Below are positions 42,799 to 52,293 of a stretch of 64,000 nucleotides of DNA, in pieces (position 1 is the stretch's first letter; each line of letters begins with the position of its first letter). A program made the translations under genes and the position numbers. The notes below the pieces were generated by a model. It did no database searches. It was not told the origin of the DNA and saw only the letters and a program-made list of their open reading frames with translations. The stretch covers positions 1-64,000 of the forward strand of contig NZ_JAAXPF010000001.1 of the NCBI RefSeq assembly GCF_012396315.1. Reading direction: 5' to 3'. The DNA is from Corynebacterium mucifaciens. GTDB lineage: Bacteria; Actinomycetota; Actinomycetes; Mycobacteriales; Mycobacteriaceae.

Positions 42799-44286
42799 CT
42801 ACTCAACCTCGAGCGTCCAAGTGTGCACCGGCGCGTCTGCCTGCGAGTTCTTTAGGTATTGGCGCACAACACGGGCCAAGCCTTCGGTTCGCTCCTTCGT
42901 CAGCGGCTTCGATTCGGACGCCACCCGCTCCAGCGCGGCGAGCTGCCAGACAGCGCCGTTTTGGCGGGTGCGCACCCTTCCCTCGATCACGCCGAGGTAC
43001 TCGTCCGCGCACGCTTGATCGACCTCAAGCGAGCGCAGGCCCTCGGACGCCAGCTCCAGCAAATGCTTCTCGACGAGCTCCGCCACGCCAACCGACCCCA
43101 GCGTCGGCCACTCCATTTCCGCCTGGATGCCGTGCTTGGCGCCAGCGAGGAAGTTGCGCTCCGCCGCGTCGAAACTCAAACGCGACCACACCGGGCGGGT
43201 TTGGTTGCTCAACGCCTTAACCAGCCCGTAGTAGAACGCCGCATCTGCAACGATGTCGGTCACGGTGGGCCCGGCGGGCAACAGACGGTTCTCTACGCGG
43301 AGGTGGCTGACCTCCCCATTCGGATCGTAAATCGGCCGGTTCCACCGCCAGATCGTGCCGTTGTGCAGGTTGAGGTAGTGCAAGCCCGGGTTGTCGCCGT
43401 TCATGAACGGCGCGCCTGCCTCCGCGCGTCCCTCCGGCAGCAGGGGAGAGAAGTAACGCACGTTTTCCTCGAAAAGGTCGAACACGCTGGTGATCCAGCG
43501 CTCGCCGAACCACACCCGCGGACGCACGCCCTGGTTGACAAGCTCCTTGGTGCGGGTGTCGATGGCCTGCTTGAACACCGGGATGCGCGATTCGTGCCAG
43601 AGCTTGTGGCCCATAAACAGCGGCGAGTTCGCCGACAAGGCCACCTGCACTCCCGCAATCGCTTGGGAGGCGTTCCACGCGCTTGCGAAGCGGTTCGGCG
43701 CTACCTGCAGGTGCAGCTGCATCGAGGTACACGTCGATTCCGGCGCGATGGTCTCGAAGTAGTGCGTGTATTTCTCGTCGCGCCGGAAGTCAATTTTCAC
43801 CAGCTCGCCGCGCGATTCCAGGATGGAGCTATTCAGCCCGGCGTAGCGGTTCTCCCGGGTCATCCACTCGTCGCTGTCCAGAAACTGCGAGCTCATGGTG
43901 GGAAGCGTGCCCACCATCGCCAGGTGCGAGCCCGCCTCTTCGGCGGCATTGCGCACGATGGCGAGGCGCTCGGCGACGCCGTCGGCAAGCCGCGCGAGGC
44001 CGTCACCCGCAATGCTCAACGGCGGGTGGTTCATCTCCACGTTGTACGCGCCGATTTCGGACTGGTACTCGTCGTCCAACAGCGCCAGCACCGCCTGGTT
44101 GTTGGGGTGCGGCCGCATGGCGTCGTCAACGAGGTTGAGTTCGAGCTCCAGCCCGATCGTGCCGTGGTCCACAAACTCTGCGCCTTGCAGGTGGCGGTCA
44201 AAACGCTCCAGTTCGTCTTCGAGCCGGCGCCTGTAGGTGGTGCGTTGGCGCGGGGTATAGGACTCGGATGAAATTGCGTCGCCCAT
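42799..44286 (-). CDS. GCS2-type glutamate-cysteine ligase family protein
   Basis: A 495-residue carboxylate-amine ligase. TIGLELELNLVDD near the N-terminus and GAYNVEMNHPPL carry the family's acidic metal ligands. STCTSMQLHLQV, FMGHKLWHESRIPVF and HNGTIWRWNRPIYD follow. Family members ligate an amino acid to the gamma-carboxyl of glutamate. Because corynebacteria use mycothiol rather than glutathione as main thiol, the true product is uncertain. Its ATG shares one base with the pgi stop (TAATG). Confidence 0.85.
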   Translation of the reverse strand: MGDAISSESYTPRQRTTYRRRLEDELERFDRHLQGAEFVDHGTIGLELELNLVDDAMRPHPNNQAVLALLDDEYQSEIGAYNVEMNHPPLSIAGDGLARLADGVAERLAIVRNAAEEAGSHLAMVGTLPTMSSQFLDSDEWMTRENRYAGLNSSILESRGELVKIDFRRDEKYTHYFETIAPESTCTSMQLHLQVAPNRFASAWNASQAIAGVQVALSANSPLFMGHKLWHESRIPVFKQAIDTRTKELVNQGVRPRVWFGERWITSVFDLFEENVRYFSPLLPEGRAEAGAPFMNGDNPGLHYLNLHNGTIWRWNRPIYDPNGEVSHLRVENRLLPAGPTVTDIVADAAFYYGLVKALSNQTRPVWSRLSFDAAERNFLAGAKHGIQAEMEWPTLGSVGVAELVEKHLLELASEGLRSLEVDQACADEYLGVIEGRVRTRQNGAVWQLAALERVASESKPLTKERTEGLARVVRQYLKNSQADAPVHTWTLEVE

Positions 44287-45923
44287 TAACGGTGCTCCCT
44301 GTACCAGGTGATCAAATTGTCTGTGGATGCATCGCCCGTCGCGGGCTGTTCTTTCCCAGCCACGGCTGCAGCGAGGTCGTTGGCTTGGGATTTGCCCAGC
44401 TCCACGCCCCATTGGTCGAATGCGTTGATGCCCCAGATGGCGGCCTCGACAAACACGATGTGCTCGTACAACGCGATGAGCGCGCCGAGGCTGTGCGGGG
44501 AAAGCTCCTCCGCGAGGATGGTGGTGCTCGGTCGGTTGCCCGGCATGACCTTGTGCGGTGCCAGCGCGTGCGGTACACCCTCGTTCTCAATTTCTCGCTG
44601 GGTTTTGCCGAATGCCAGCACCTTCGTCTGCGCGAACAGATTGCCCATCAGGAGATCGTGCATGGATCCTTCACCGGATGCGGTGGGAAGGTCTTGGCGC
44701 GGTTTGGCAAAGCCGATGAAATCCGCTGGCACGAGCGTGGTGCCTTGGTGGATGAGCTGGAAAAACGCGTGCTGGCCGTTGGTGCCCGGCTCGCCGAAGT
44801 AGATCTCGCCGGTGTCGTGGTCGACGCTTGCGCCGTCGATACGCGTGTGCTTGCCGTTCGACTCCATGGTGAGCTGCTGCAAATACGCAGGGAAGCGCGC
44901 GAGGTCCTGGGAGTAGGGGAGGACGGCGTGCGTCTGCGCCTTGTGGAAGTTGCGATACCACACGTTAAGCAACCCCATCAAGACCGGCACGTTCTCGCTG
45001 AACGGGGTGAGGCGAAAGTGCTCGTCCATGGCGTGGAACCCGTCTAGCATCCGCATGAAGTCGTTGGGGCCGATGACCGCCATGAGGCTCAACCCGATTG
45101 CGGAATCCAGGGAGTAGCGCCCGCCGACCCAGTCCCAGAACGGGAACATGTTGGCGGTATCGATGCCGAATTCGGCGACTTTTTCCTCGCTAGTGGACAC
45201 GGCCACGAAGTGTTTGGCAATTGCGGACTCGTCGCCGTCGAACTGCTGCAGCAGCCAGCGCTTCGCAGCGTGCGCATTGGCTAGCGTCTCCTGGGTGGTA
45301 AACGTCTTGGACGCGACGATGAACAGCGTCCGCTCTGCATCCAACTCGCCGAGTACTCGGGTCATGTCCGCCGGATCCACGTTGGAGACGAACTCTGCGG
45401 TGATCCCCGCGGTGGCGTACGTACGCAGCGCTCGCGTCGCCATTGCCGGGCCGAGATCGGAGCCGCCGATGCCGATGTTGACCACCTTGGTGATTGTCTT
45501 GCCGGTGTGGCCAACCCACTCGCCGCTTCGCAGCTGCGAAGCGAATTCGCGCATCTGGCCCAACACCTCGTGCACGTCTGCGGCGACGTCTTGGCCGTCC
45601 ACAGTGAGCTTTGTGCCAGCCGGGGCGCGGAGGGCAGTGTGCAACACAGCCCGGTCTTCGGTGGCGTTGATGTGCTCGCCGCGGAACATCGCGGCGATGC
45701 GGTTGCCCAGGTCCGCCTCATCGGCGAGCGCGAGCAAGTGCCTTGCAATGTCGTCGTCCACCAGGTTTTTCGACAGATCCACCCGCAGGCCCGCAGCGTC
45801 GAAGGTGTAGCGCTGGGCGCGCTGCGCATCCGCTTGGAACAGGTCTCTCAATGTGGTGCGGGACTTCTCCGCGTGAAGTTTTTCCAGCGCGCCCCAGCTT
45901 TTTGTGGACGTGATGTTGTGCAT
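44286..45923 (-). CDS. pgi: glucose-6-phosphate isomerase
   Basis: A 545-residue phosphoglucose isomerase that interconverts glucose-6-phosphate and fructose-6-phosphate. Both signatures are present: [14 protein letters not shown] and the C-terminal region around [30 protein letters not shown] and the catalytic [18 protein letters not shown] are clear. The ATG at 45923 has GGAAGG 5 nt upstream. Its last base is shared with the following ligase gene. Confidence 0.97.
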   Translation of the reverse strand: MHNITSTKSWGALEKLHAEKSRTTLRDLFQADAQRAQRYTFDAAGLRVDLSKNLVDDDIARHLLALADEADLGNRIAAMFRGEHINATEDRAVLHTALRAPAGTKLTVDGQDVAADVHEVLGQMREFASQLRSGEWVGHTGKTITKVVNIGIGGSDLGPAMATRALRTYATAGITAEFVSNVDPADMTRVLGELDAERTLFIVASKTFTTQETLANAHAAKRWLLQQFDGDESAIAKHFVAVSTSEEKVAEFGIDTANMFPFWDWVGGRYSLDSAIGLSLMAVIGPNDFMRMLDGFHAMDEHFRLTPFSENVPVLMGLLNVWYRNFHKAQTHAVLPYSQDLARFPAYLQQLTMESNGKHTRIDGASVDHDTGEIYFGEPGTNGQHAFFQLIHQGTTLVPADFIGFAKPRQDLPTASGEGSMHDLLMGNLFAQTKVLAFGKTQREIENEGVPHALAPHKVMPGNRPSTTILAEELSPHSLGALIALYEHIVFVEAAIWGINAFDQWGVELGKSQANDLAAAVAGKEQPATGDASTDNLITWYREHR

Positions 45924-46007
45924 GTCGGCCTTCCGGGTGGCGGTTGGTTGATCCTGGAACAAAGGTAGTCAAAACCCGAAGAGGGCGTGCGGAAGTCACC
46001 CCGCGTG

Positions 46008-46013
46008 GATAAT
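46008..46013 (+). promoter_or_regulatory. -10 element of the monooxygenase gene
   Basis: GATAAT lies exactly 7 nt before the ATG at 46021, supporting that start over the ATG at 46012 and a leaderless mRNA. Confidence 0.45.
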
Positions 46014-46020
46014 GGCGACC

Positions 46021-46341
46021 ATGAGCATCGTGAAAATCAACGCAATCACTGTCCCAGAGGGGGCCGGCAAGGAGCTGGAGCGCCGTTTCGCCGCACGCAA
46101 GCATTCCATCGACGGCCACCGCGGTTTTGAAGGTTTCCAGCTGCTGCGCCCTGTCAAGGGCGAGGAGCGCTACTTCGTGGTCACCCGCTGGGCTGACGAG
46201 GAGTCGTACCAGGCGTGGTGGGAAGGTGCCGGCCGCGCCGGGCACGGCGAAAGCGCAGGGGAGCAGCCCCGCAAGCCGGTGTCTCAGTCCGCCGAGCTGC
46301 TGGAGTTCGACGTCGTCCTCGACTCGCTGGACGAGGACTAA
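46021..46341 (+). CDS. antibiotic-biosynthesis-monooxygenase / heme-degrading-like protein
   Basis: A 106-residue ferredoxin-like alpha+beta barrel. MSIVKINAITVPEGAGKELE, FEGFQLLRPVKGEERYFVVTRW and the tail EFDVVLDS match the ABM fold and are close to MhuD/IsdG-like proteins in actinobacteria. The Asn, Trp and His needed for heme breakdown were not assigned with certainty, so the function is open. It diverges from pgi. Confidence 0.85.
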   Translation: MSIVKINAITVPEGAGKELERRFAARKHSIDGHRGFEGFQLLRPVKGEERYFVVTRWADEESYQAWWEGAGRAGHGESAGEQPRKPVSQSAELLEFDVVLDSLDED

Positions 46342-46376
46342 CCGACACTCCCGTCGCCCGGAGCGACGCCCGGGAA

Positions 46377-46670
46377 CTACCCCAGCTTGCCCCGGCCGAG
46401 CCGCAGGAGGATCTGCGCCAAGCCGGGGCCTTCTTCGCCCAGCTCGTCGCGGAACTGGTTGATGATGGCCACCTCACGCGTGTGCACTAGGCGAGTGCCG
46501 CCGGAGCCCATCCGGGTCTTGCCAATCGCCCGGGAAATCTCGCTGCGGCGCTTCACCGCGTCAAGGATGATGCGGTCTAGCCGGTCGATCTCCTTGCGGT
46601 ACGCCTGAATCTCCGCGTCCGAAAGTGGGTCATCTGTGCCGGAAGGCATGCGGATTTCAAGCTCGCTCAT
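46377..46670 (-). CDS. csm: chorismate mutase, AroQ type
   Basis: A 97-residue all-helical chorismate mutase. EIDRLDRIILDAVKRRSEIS and IGKTRMGSGGTRLVH include the conserved Arg and Lys active-site residues, and the C-terminal helix reads ALL-helical IINQFRDELGEEG. It converts chorismate to prephenate for phenylalanine and tyrosine synthesis. As in C. glutamicum (csm), it diverges from pcrA. CATAAT lies 8 nt upstream of its ATG. Confidence 0.93.
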   Translation of the reverse strand: MSELEIRMPSGTDDPLSDAEIQAYRKEIDRLDRIILDAVKRRSEISRAIGKTRMGSGGTRLVHTREVAIINQFRDELGEEGPGLAQILLRLGRGKLG

Positions 46671-46724
46671 GGCAGGTGATTATGCCAGTTCGAACACCCG
46701 CGCGGGTCGTGTCGGTGGCGTTAG

Positions 46725-46730
46725 TACAGT
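46725..46730 (+). promoter_or_regulatory. -10 element of pcrA
   Basis: TACAGT lies exactly 7 nt before the pcrA ATG. No Shine-Dalgarno is present between them, so a leaderless mRNA is likely. Confidence 0.55.
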
Positions 46731-46737
46731 AACGGCC

Positions 46738-49056
46738 ATGACTGATCTGACTCTGGGTTTGAATCCGCAGCAGCAGGCGGCCGTGGTCCACGAAGGCAGC
46801 CCGTTGCTCATCGTCGCAGGTGCGGGTTCCGGCAAGACTGCGGTGCTCACCCGGCGCATCGCCTACTTGTTGCAGCACCGTGGTGTTGCGCCGTGGCAGA
46901 TCCTCGCCATCACCTTCACCAACAAAGCCGCGGCTGAGATGAAGGAGCGGGTGAGCCAGCTTGTCGGCCCAGAGGCGGGGCGGATGTGGGTGGCCACGTT
47001 CCACTCCGTGTGCGTGCGCATTTTGCGGCAACAGGCGCAGCTCGTACCTGGGCTGAATACCAACTTCACCATCTACGACTCGGACGATTCGCGCCGCCTG
47101 CTTGGCATGATCGCCAAGGACTTCAACCTGGATTTGAAGAAGTTCACCCCGCGGACCTTGGCCAACGGGATCTCAAACTTGAAGAATGAGCTTATTGGCC
47201 CGAACGAGGCGCTGACGAATGCGGAGCGCACCCACAACCCGTTCGAGACCACCGTGGCCAAGGTCTACGTGGAGTACCAGCGCCGCCTGCGCCGGTCCAA
47301 TGCCCTCGATTTCGACGACCTCATCGGGGAGGTCGTGAGGATTTTCCAGGAACACCCGCAGGTGACGGATTACTACCGCCGCCGCTTCCGCCACGTGCTG
47401 GTGGACGAATACCAAGACACCAACCACGCCCAGTACGAGCTCATCCACACCCTTGTCGGCGCCGGCCCGGACGCGCCGGAGCTCGCCGTGGTGGGCGATT
47501 CGGATCAGTCGATCTACGCGTTCCGCGGCGCGACCATCCGCAATATCGAGGAGTTCGAGCGGGACTACCCGAATGCCAGCACCATCATGCTCGAGCAGAA
47601 CTACCGCTCCACCCAGAACATCCTGGGCGCCGCGAACGCCGTCATTGCGCAGAACGAGGGGCGCCGTCCGAAGAAGTTGTGGACCGATCAAGGGTCCGGC
47701 GAAAAGATCGTCGGGTACGTCGCCGACAACGAGCACGATGAAGCGCGTTTCGTGGCCTCCGAGATCGATGCGCTCGCCGACAAAGGGGTGCCATATTCGG
47801 ATATGGCGGTGATGTACCGCACCAACAATGCGTCCCGCGCGCTGGAGGACATCTTCATCCGCTCGGGGATTCCGTACAAGGTTGTCGGCGGCACACGCTT
47901 CTACGAGCGGCGCGAGATCCGCGACATCGTCGCTTACCTGAAGGTTCTGGAAAACCCGGATGACACGGTGAGCCTGCGGCGGATCGTCAACGTGCCGAAG
48001 CGCGCCATCGGCGACAAGGCGCAGGCCATGGTCGCGCTCCACGCCGACAACGCAGGCGTGAGCTTCGGGCGGGCGCTTATCGACGCCTCGGAGGGCAACG
48101 TCGAGATGCTAGGCGCACGCGCGGTCAACGCCATCCGCGGCTTCGTCGAAATGATGCAGCAGATTCGCGAGGCCATGCCTGATATGCGTAACGAGGTGAC
48201 GGGCATGCCCGACCTCGGCGCCCTAATCACACGTGTCTTAGACGACACCGGCTACCGCGGGGAGCTCGAGGCGTCCAACGACCCGCAGGACGGCGCCCGC
48301 TTGGACAACTTGAACGAACTGGTCTCCGTCGCGCGCGAGTTTTCCTCCGAGGCTGCGAACCAGGTGGCGTACATGACGGATGAGGAGCTCGGGGAGGTCA
48401 TGCAAGAAGGGGAGCCTGCCCCGGGGTCGCTGCAGGCGTTTCTAGAGAAGGTCTCGCTTGTTGCGGACGCAGACCAGCTGCCGGACAATGAGCAGGGTGT
48501 GGTCACGCTGATGACGTTGCACACCGCGAAGGGGCTGGAGTTCCCGGTGGTGTTCGTCACCGGCTGGGAGGACGGGCAGTTCCCGCACTTGCGCGCCCTC
48601 GGGGACCCTGCGGAGCTCGCGGAGGAGCGCCGTCTGGCGTACGTGGGCATCACCCGCGCGAAGAAGCAGCTTTACCTCACCCGGGCCATCCTGCGTGCGT
48701 CGTGGGGTTCGCCGGTGACAAACCCTGCCAGCCGCTTCCTCGCAGAGGTCCCGGAGGATCTCATCGACTGGCGCCGCCTGGAACCGGAGCGCTCATTCAG
48801 TTCGGACGCATGGGGCGCCCCCGCAACCTCGCGGACCCGCACCCAGCCCCGTGCTCGACGCGGCGGCACCGGCACGAAGGTGCACAAGAACCTCAATCTG
48901 GCGGTGGGTGACAGGGTCAACCACGCCAAGTACGGGCTCGGAACCGTAATGGCGGTTGAGGGTGCTGGCGTTCGCGAGACTGTCACCATCGACTTCGGCT
49001 CCTCGGGCACGGTTCGCCTGATCACAATCGGCGGCGTCCCGATGGAGAAGCTCTAG
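46738..49056 (+). CDS. pcrA: UvrD/PcrA-type DNA helicase
   Basis: A 772-residue SF1A helicase. The Q motif LNPQQQAAVVH and motif I AGAGSGKT are followed by ITFTNKAAAEM, motif II VDEYQDTN, motif III GDSDQSIYAFRGA, motif IV EQNYRSTQNIL, VTLMTLHTAKGLEFPVVF, and motif VI RLAYVGITRAKK. The C-terminal 60 residues form the RNA-polymerase-binding Tudor-like domain (VGDRVNHAKYGLGTVMAVEG). It translocates 3'-5' in excision repair and recombination control. Confidence 0.96.
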   Translation: MTDLTLGLNPQQQAAVVHEGSPLLIVAGAGSGKTAVLTRRIAYLLQHRGVAPWQILAITFTNKAAAEMKERVSQLVGPEAGRMWVATFHSVCVRILRQQAQLVPGLNTNFTIYDSDDSRRLLGMIAKDFNLDLKKFTPRTLANGISNLKNELIGPNEALTNAERTHNPFETTVAKVYVEYQRRLRRSNALDFDDLIGEVVRIFQEHPQVTDYYRRRFRHVLVDEYQDTNHAQYELIHTLVGAGPDAPELAVVGDSDQSIYAFRGATIRNIEEFERDYPNASTIMLEQNYRSTQNILGAANAVIAQNEGRRPKKLWTDQGSGEKIVGYVADNEHDEARFVASEIDALADKGVPYSDMAVMYRTNNASRALEDIFIRSGIPYKVVGGTRFYERREIRDIVAYLKVLENPDDTVSLRRIVNVPKRAIGDKAQAMVALHADNAGVSFGRALIDASEGNVEMLGARAVNAIRGFVEMMQQIREAMPDMRNEVTGMPDLGALITRVLDDTGYRGELEASNDPQDGARLDNLNELVSVAREFSSEAANQVAYMTDEELGEVMQEGEPAPGSLQAFLEKVSLVADADQLPDNEQGVVTLMTLHTAKGLEFPVVFVTGWEDGQFPHLRALGDPAELAEERRLAYVGITRAKKQLYLTRAILRASWGSPVTNPASRFLAEVPEDLIDWRRLEPERSFSSDAWGAPATSRTRTQPRARRGGTGTKVHKNLNLAVGDRVNHAKYGLGTVMAVEGAGVRETVTIDFGSSGTVRLITIGGVPMEKL

Positions 49057-49061
49057 TTCGG

Positions 49062-49760
49062 TTAGATCCGGATTCCCTGGGCCGCGAACCACGGCACGGG
49101 GTCCACCTGGGTCTGCCCGTCAGGCTTGATTTCGAAGTGGAGGTGCGGGCCGGTGGACTGGCCCTCGCTGCCGATGGAGGCGATCTTTTCCCCGGCGCTC
49201 ACGCGCTGTCCAACGGACACGTCGTAATAGCGCATGTGGCCGTAGACCGACACTTCGCCGCCGTCGTGCTTGATGACAACCCAGTTGCCGAAACCGCGGG
49301 CCGGGCCAGCGGCGATGACCGTCCCGTCCATCACCGCGTAGATCGGGGTGCCAAGGGAGTTGGCAATGTCGATGCCCTGGTGCACGGTGCCCCAGCGGGA
49401 GCCGAACCCGGAGGTGCAGCGGCCGGACGCAGGAAGCACAACAGTGCGGCCGTCAGCAGTGCGCCCGCGCTGCGGCGCAACCCAGTCGCTGCTTTGGGCC
49501 GGCGCGAACGCGGCTGCCAGCGGGGCATCGAGGGCGCGGGGGTCGTACACAACCTTGTATTCGCCAGCGGTGATCGTCGCGCCACTTTCCTTAATCGCGT
49601 CCGCCGCCTTGGTTGCCGCGTCGAGAGCCTGGTTTGCGTCGGAGATGGGGGTGCCGCCGATCGTGATGGTCACGGCATTGGCGGGGGTGGGGGCGATGAC
49701 AAGTGCCAACGCCACTGCGGCCGAGACGGCTGCGAGGCTCGAAGGGAGACGTCGGTTCAT
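49062..49760 (-). CDS. secreted M23 (LytM-like) peptidase 1
   Basis: A 232-residue exported protein with a signal peptide (about 1-29, ending ANA). The C-terminal M23 domain (about 108-232) holds the zinc ligands: His/Asp in GTVHQGIDIANS and HxH in GPHLHFEIKPDG, so it should be an active endopeptidase on peptidoglycan. A Cys in SGRCTSGFGSRWG is near the first ligand. It lies next to a second M23 gene; both are transcribed leftwards. Confidence 0.92.
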   Translation of the reverse strand: MNRRLPSSLAAVSAAVALALVIAPTPANAVTITIGGTPISDANQALDAATKAADAIKESGATITAGEYKVVYDPRALDAPLAAAFAPAQSSDWVAPQRGRTADGRTVVLPASGRCTSGFGSRWGTVHQGIDIANSLGTPIYAVMDGTVIAAGPARGFGNWVVIKHDGGEVSVYGHMRYYDVSVGQRVSAGEKIASIGSEGQSTGPHLHFEIKPDGQTQVDPVPWFAAQGIRI

Positions 49761-49829
49761 AGTGGAGGGATACCTTTTCTCACGCTGTAAACGGGTCAGG
49801 CGCGGTCTCGGCCACGCACACAGGCGTCG

Positions 49830-49858
49830 AATCTAACGGTTGAAAGCCCCTGTCGCAA
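49830..49858 (-). promoter_or_regulatory. promoter of M23 peptidase 1
   Basis: On the minus strand TTGCGA is separated by exactly 17 bp from TAGATT. Transcription would start about 60 nt before the ATG, giving a real 5' leader containing AAAAGG. The segment from 49859 to 50001 holds only a weak hairpin (GGGGGT/ACCCCC, 49964-49984). Confidence 0.65.
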
Positions 49859-50001
49859 CGCTGTGACGTGCACGTTTGTTCGAAAAGTCGGAGAAATTCC
49901 AGCGTCCATACAGCTCACCACGTGTGTTGCTGGAGTGAAAAATGTTGTCAATGGTATTTCTGAGGGGGTGACGCGGTTACCCCCGCGACATGCCGAAACG
50001 G

Positions 50002-50047
50002 CGCGTGGGGCCGCCCGCACCGGTGTTGGTGCGGACGGCCCCACGCG
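50002..50047 (-). terminator. terminator of M23 peptidase 2
   Basis: CGCGTGGGGCCG pairs with CGGCCCCACGCG, and CGCACC pairs with GGTGCG inside, giving a stem of about 18 bp. On the minus strand CCGTTTCGG follows. It lies 21 nt past the stop of the gene ending at 50068. Confidence 0.75.
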
Positions 50048-50067
50048 TGAGAGCGCGCCGTTGTGGC

Positions 50068-50808
50068 TTACAAGGTAATACCGCGGGCCGCCAGCCACGA
50101 GGCCGGGTCGATCGGAGTTACGCCGTCGGGCCAGATTTCGAAGTGGACGTGCGAGCCGGTGGAGAAGCCCTCGCTGCCCATGCCAGCGATGATCTGGCCA
50201 GGCTGCACAACGTCGCCGACGGAGACGTAGAGGGACTGCATGTGGCCGTAAACGGTGATCGCGCCGTCCTCGTCGCGGATGCGGATCCAGTTGCCGTACC
50301 CCTGCGCCGGGCCGGAGTCAATCACGGTGCCGCCGGCGACGGCGTAGATCGGGGTGCCCAGGGCGTTCGCGATGTCGACACCGTTGTGCGACGTGCCCCA
50401 GCGCGCGCCGAACCCCGAGGTGTAGGCGCCATCCGCGGGTTTGGTAAACAGCGGCGCGCGTGCAGCCTCGTCCAGGCGGGCGACCTCCTCGGAGTGGTGG
50501 ACGGCCTTGTCCAGCTGCTCGGAAAGGTTCTCTACCGGCTTGTACTCGGCGATGGCCAAGATCTGCGGAGCTGCTTCCGCGGACGCGGCATTTTCGGTGG
50601 TGCCGCTCGTCTGCAGCTCGTCGGTATCAGCCGCGAGCTCGATGTTCACATCCTGATCATCGCTTTGGTTGCTGGTGATGGCACCGGCGACGAGACCAGA
50701 AAAACCAGCGGTGGAAACGGCACCGGTGGCTGCCGCGACAACGGCAACGCGCCCTTTGTTGGCGGATTGCTTGCGGTGCTTGCCACCCTGCTTTGTGGAG
50801 TTGAACAT
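50068..50808 (-). CDS. secreted M23 (LytM-like) peptidase 2
   Basis: A 246-residue protein with a basic N-terminus (MFNSTKQGGKHRKQSANKGR) and a hydrophobic segment (about 21-46) that may act as signal peptide or anchor. A Glu/Ala-rich linker with a short coiled coil (LSEQLDKAVHHSEEVARLDEA) precedes the M23 domain. The zinc ligands are complete: SHNGVDIANA and GSHVHFEIWPDG. GAGGG lies 4 nt before the ATG. The upstream 240 bp hold GTTACAGTAAC and TCACA-N7-TGTGA repeats, possible sites for envelope or cAMP-type regulators. Confidence 0.91.
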   Translation of the reverse strand: MFNSTKQGGKHRKQSANKGRVAVVAAATGAVSTAGFSGLVAGAITSNQSDDQDVNIELAADTDELQTSGTTENAASAEAAPQILAIAEYKPVENLSEQLDKAVHHSEEVARLDEAARAPLFTKPADGAYTSGFGARWGTSHNGVDIANALGTPIYAVAGGTVIDSGPAQGYGNWIRIRDEDGAITVYGHMQSLYVSVGDVVQPGQIIAGMGSEGFSTGSHVHFEIWPDGVTPIDPASWLAARGITL

Positions 50809-51047
50809 GTGCCCTCTTCGAGATCTTGCGTTGGTCACTTTCTTCTGCTGCTCACAGGTGGAATGTGACCTTCCTGTTATCTACGAGAGGTTACTGTAAC
50901 GAATCGGTTTCACCGGAGCAAGATAGAAACTGAAAGTTCTTGTACATCGCTGGCTGGCCGCGAAGCGTTACATGTCACGGCGGCGGGAACTGAGGCTCGG
51001 GTGTCACTGTGCAAGGCCGGAAAGCCAGGGTGGCAGAGTAAAGCACG

Positions 51048-52283
51048 ATGAGCACTACACCCAGTCAGAGGCCCCGTCAGCCGGAAGCCCGCCGCCAAAG
51101 CCGTAGGGGCGGATCGACCCGCAAGATCACCGGCATCAAGCGCACGGCGCAGCCAGACGCGGCGCCCGCCACTACACAGGAACGACTGCGCCACTACGCG
51201 CCGAATGCGCTCGTGCCGAATCTCGCGGTCGTGCTCGGTGTTATTGCAGTGTGTTTCGCGGTGATTCTGGTCGGCGGCTGGAGCCTCACGTATCTCCCAG
51301 GTGCGGTGGGTGAGGCCTGGCTGGCGCTCCATGGTGTGCCGCTTCGCATCGACGGCATCACGTTGTCGGCGATGCCCTTATTGCCCGTCATTGGCGTGGT
51401 GGCCGTGGTTGCGGCCCAGGTACGAAAGGCGACCGCGGGGCGCGTCAGCGTTTTGGATCTGCTGGCACTGCTCGGCCTCGTGCTGGGGGCACCACTGGTC
51501 TTGAGCATCATCGCGTTGTTTATGGTCTTCGACGCCTCCCACGTGTACGCGGTAGAAATGCCGCCGGTGGCACTCGCGCTTATGTGCCCGGTGATTGTGC
51601 ATCTCGTCGGCTTCGTCCTCGGCGTGCGCCGCGTGGTGTGGCGCGCCCTGGCAAAGCGCCGCGGGGTGCCGGTGGAGGCGGTTGACGCCGCGGCGAGCGC
51701 GGCTCGCCTGGGTACGCGCCTGTTCGCCGCAGCGGGTGTTGTGTACGTGGTCACTCTTGCGCTGGGTTACAACCGGGTCAGTGACCTGCTCGCGCAGTAT
51801 CCTCAGCTCGGAGCCGGCGACACGGTCGCGCTGCTCCTACTAAGCGTGCTGTATCTGCCAAATGCGGTCATAGCCCAGCTAACCCTCATGCTCGGAGGCA
51901 GTTTCAAATATGGGGGAGCGGACGTCAGCGTCTTCGTCGCCTCGAACGTGCCGTACCCGCCGCTGCCGCTCTTCGCCGCGATCCCGGCAACCATGCCGCA
52001 GTGGGCGCCAGTGGTGCTGGTCGTACCGGCGACGGTGCTTGCGCTGGCCTTCGTCGCAAAGCCTCTGCGCCTCGAGGATGTCGCTGCAGCCGCAACGTGG
52101 GCCGCGCTTTTCGGCGCGCTCGTCGGTGTGTTCGCATCGGGCGATGCCGGGGCGTACGGCCTTGTGGGCGCAGAGCCGTTTGCGCTGGCGTCGCTGCTGT
52201 TTGTGTGGGTGGCGCTGACGGGCGCGCTCGTGCGCGGGGTGGCCTTAGTGAGGCAACGCGCGACCGCGCGTAGCGGTAGTTAG
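51048..52283 (+). CDS. perM: PerM-like DUF6350 integral membrane protein
   Basis: A 411-residue protein. A basic N-terminal tail of about 50 residues is followed by about ten transmembrane segments spread along the chain. In mycobacteria PerM lies immediately upstream of purN-purH, exactly as here, and stabilises the divisome protein FtsB. The function is transferred by synteny and general likeness; the sequence itself shows no catalytic motif. Confidence 0.85.
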   Translation: MSTTPSQRPRQPEARRQSRRGGSTRKITGIKRTAQPDAAPATTQERLRHYAPNALVPNLAVVLGVIAVCFAVILVGGWSLTYLPGAVGEAWLALHGVPLRIDGITLSAMPLLPVIGVVAVVAAQVRKATAGRVSVLDLLALLGLVLGAPLVLSIIALFMVFDASHVYAVEMPPVALALMCPVIVHLVGFVLGVRRVVWRALAKRRGVPVEAVDAAASAARLGTRLFAAAGVVYVVTLALGYNRVSDLLAQYPQLGAGDTVALLLLSVLYLPNAVIAQLTLMLGGSFKYGGADVSVFVASNVPYPPLPLFAAIPATMPQWAPVVLVVPATVLALAFVAKPLRLEDVAAAATWAALFGALVGVFASGDAGAYGLVGAEPFALASLLFVWVALTGALVRGVALVRQRATARSGS

Positions 52284-52286
52284 ACT
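52281..52286 (+). promoter_or_regulatory. -10 element of purN inside the perM stop
   Basis: TAGACT includes the TAG stop codon of perM and lies exactly 7 nt before the GTG of purN. purN-purH can therefore be transcribed as a leaderless message independent of perM. Confidence 0.6.
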
Positions 52287-52293
52287 GTTCGCC

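Noticed and set aside
50839..50890. GlxR or MtrA box upstream of M23 peptidase 2
   Set aside because: TCACA-N7-TGTGA has the half-sites in the opposite order to the GlxR consensus, and GTTACAGTAAC fits the MtrA motif only loosely.
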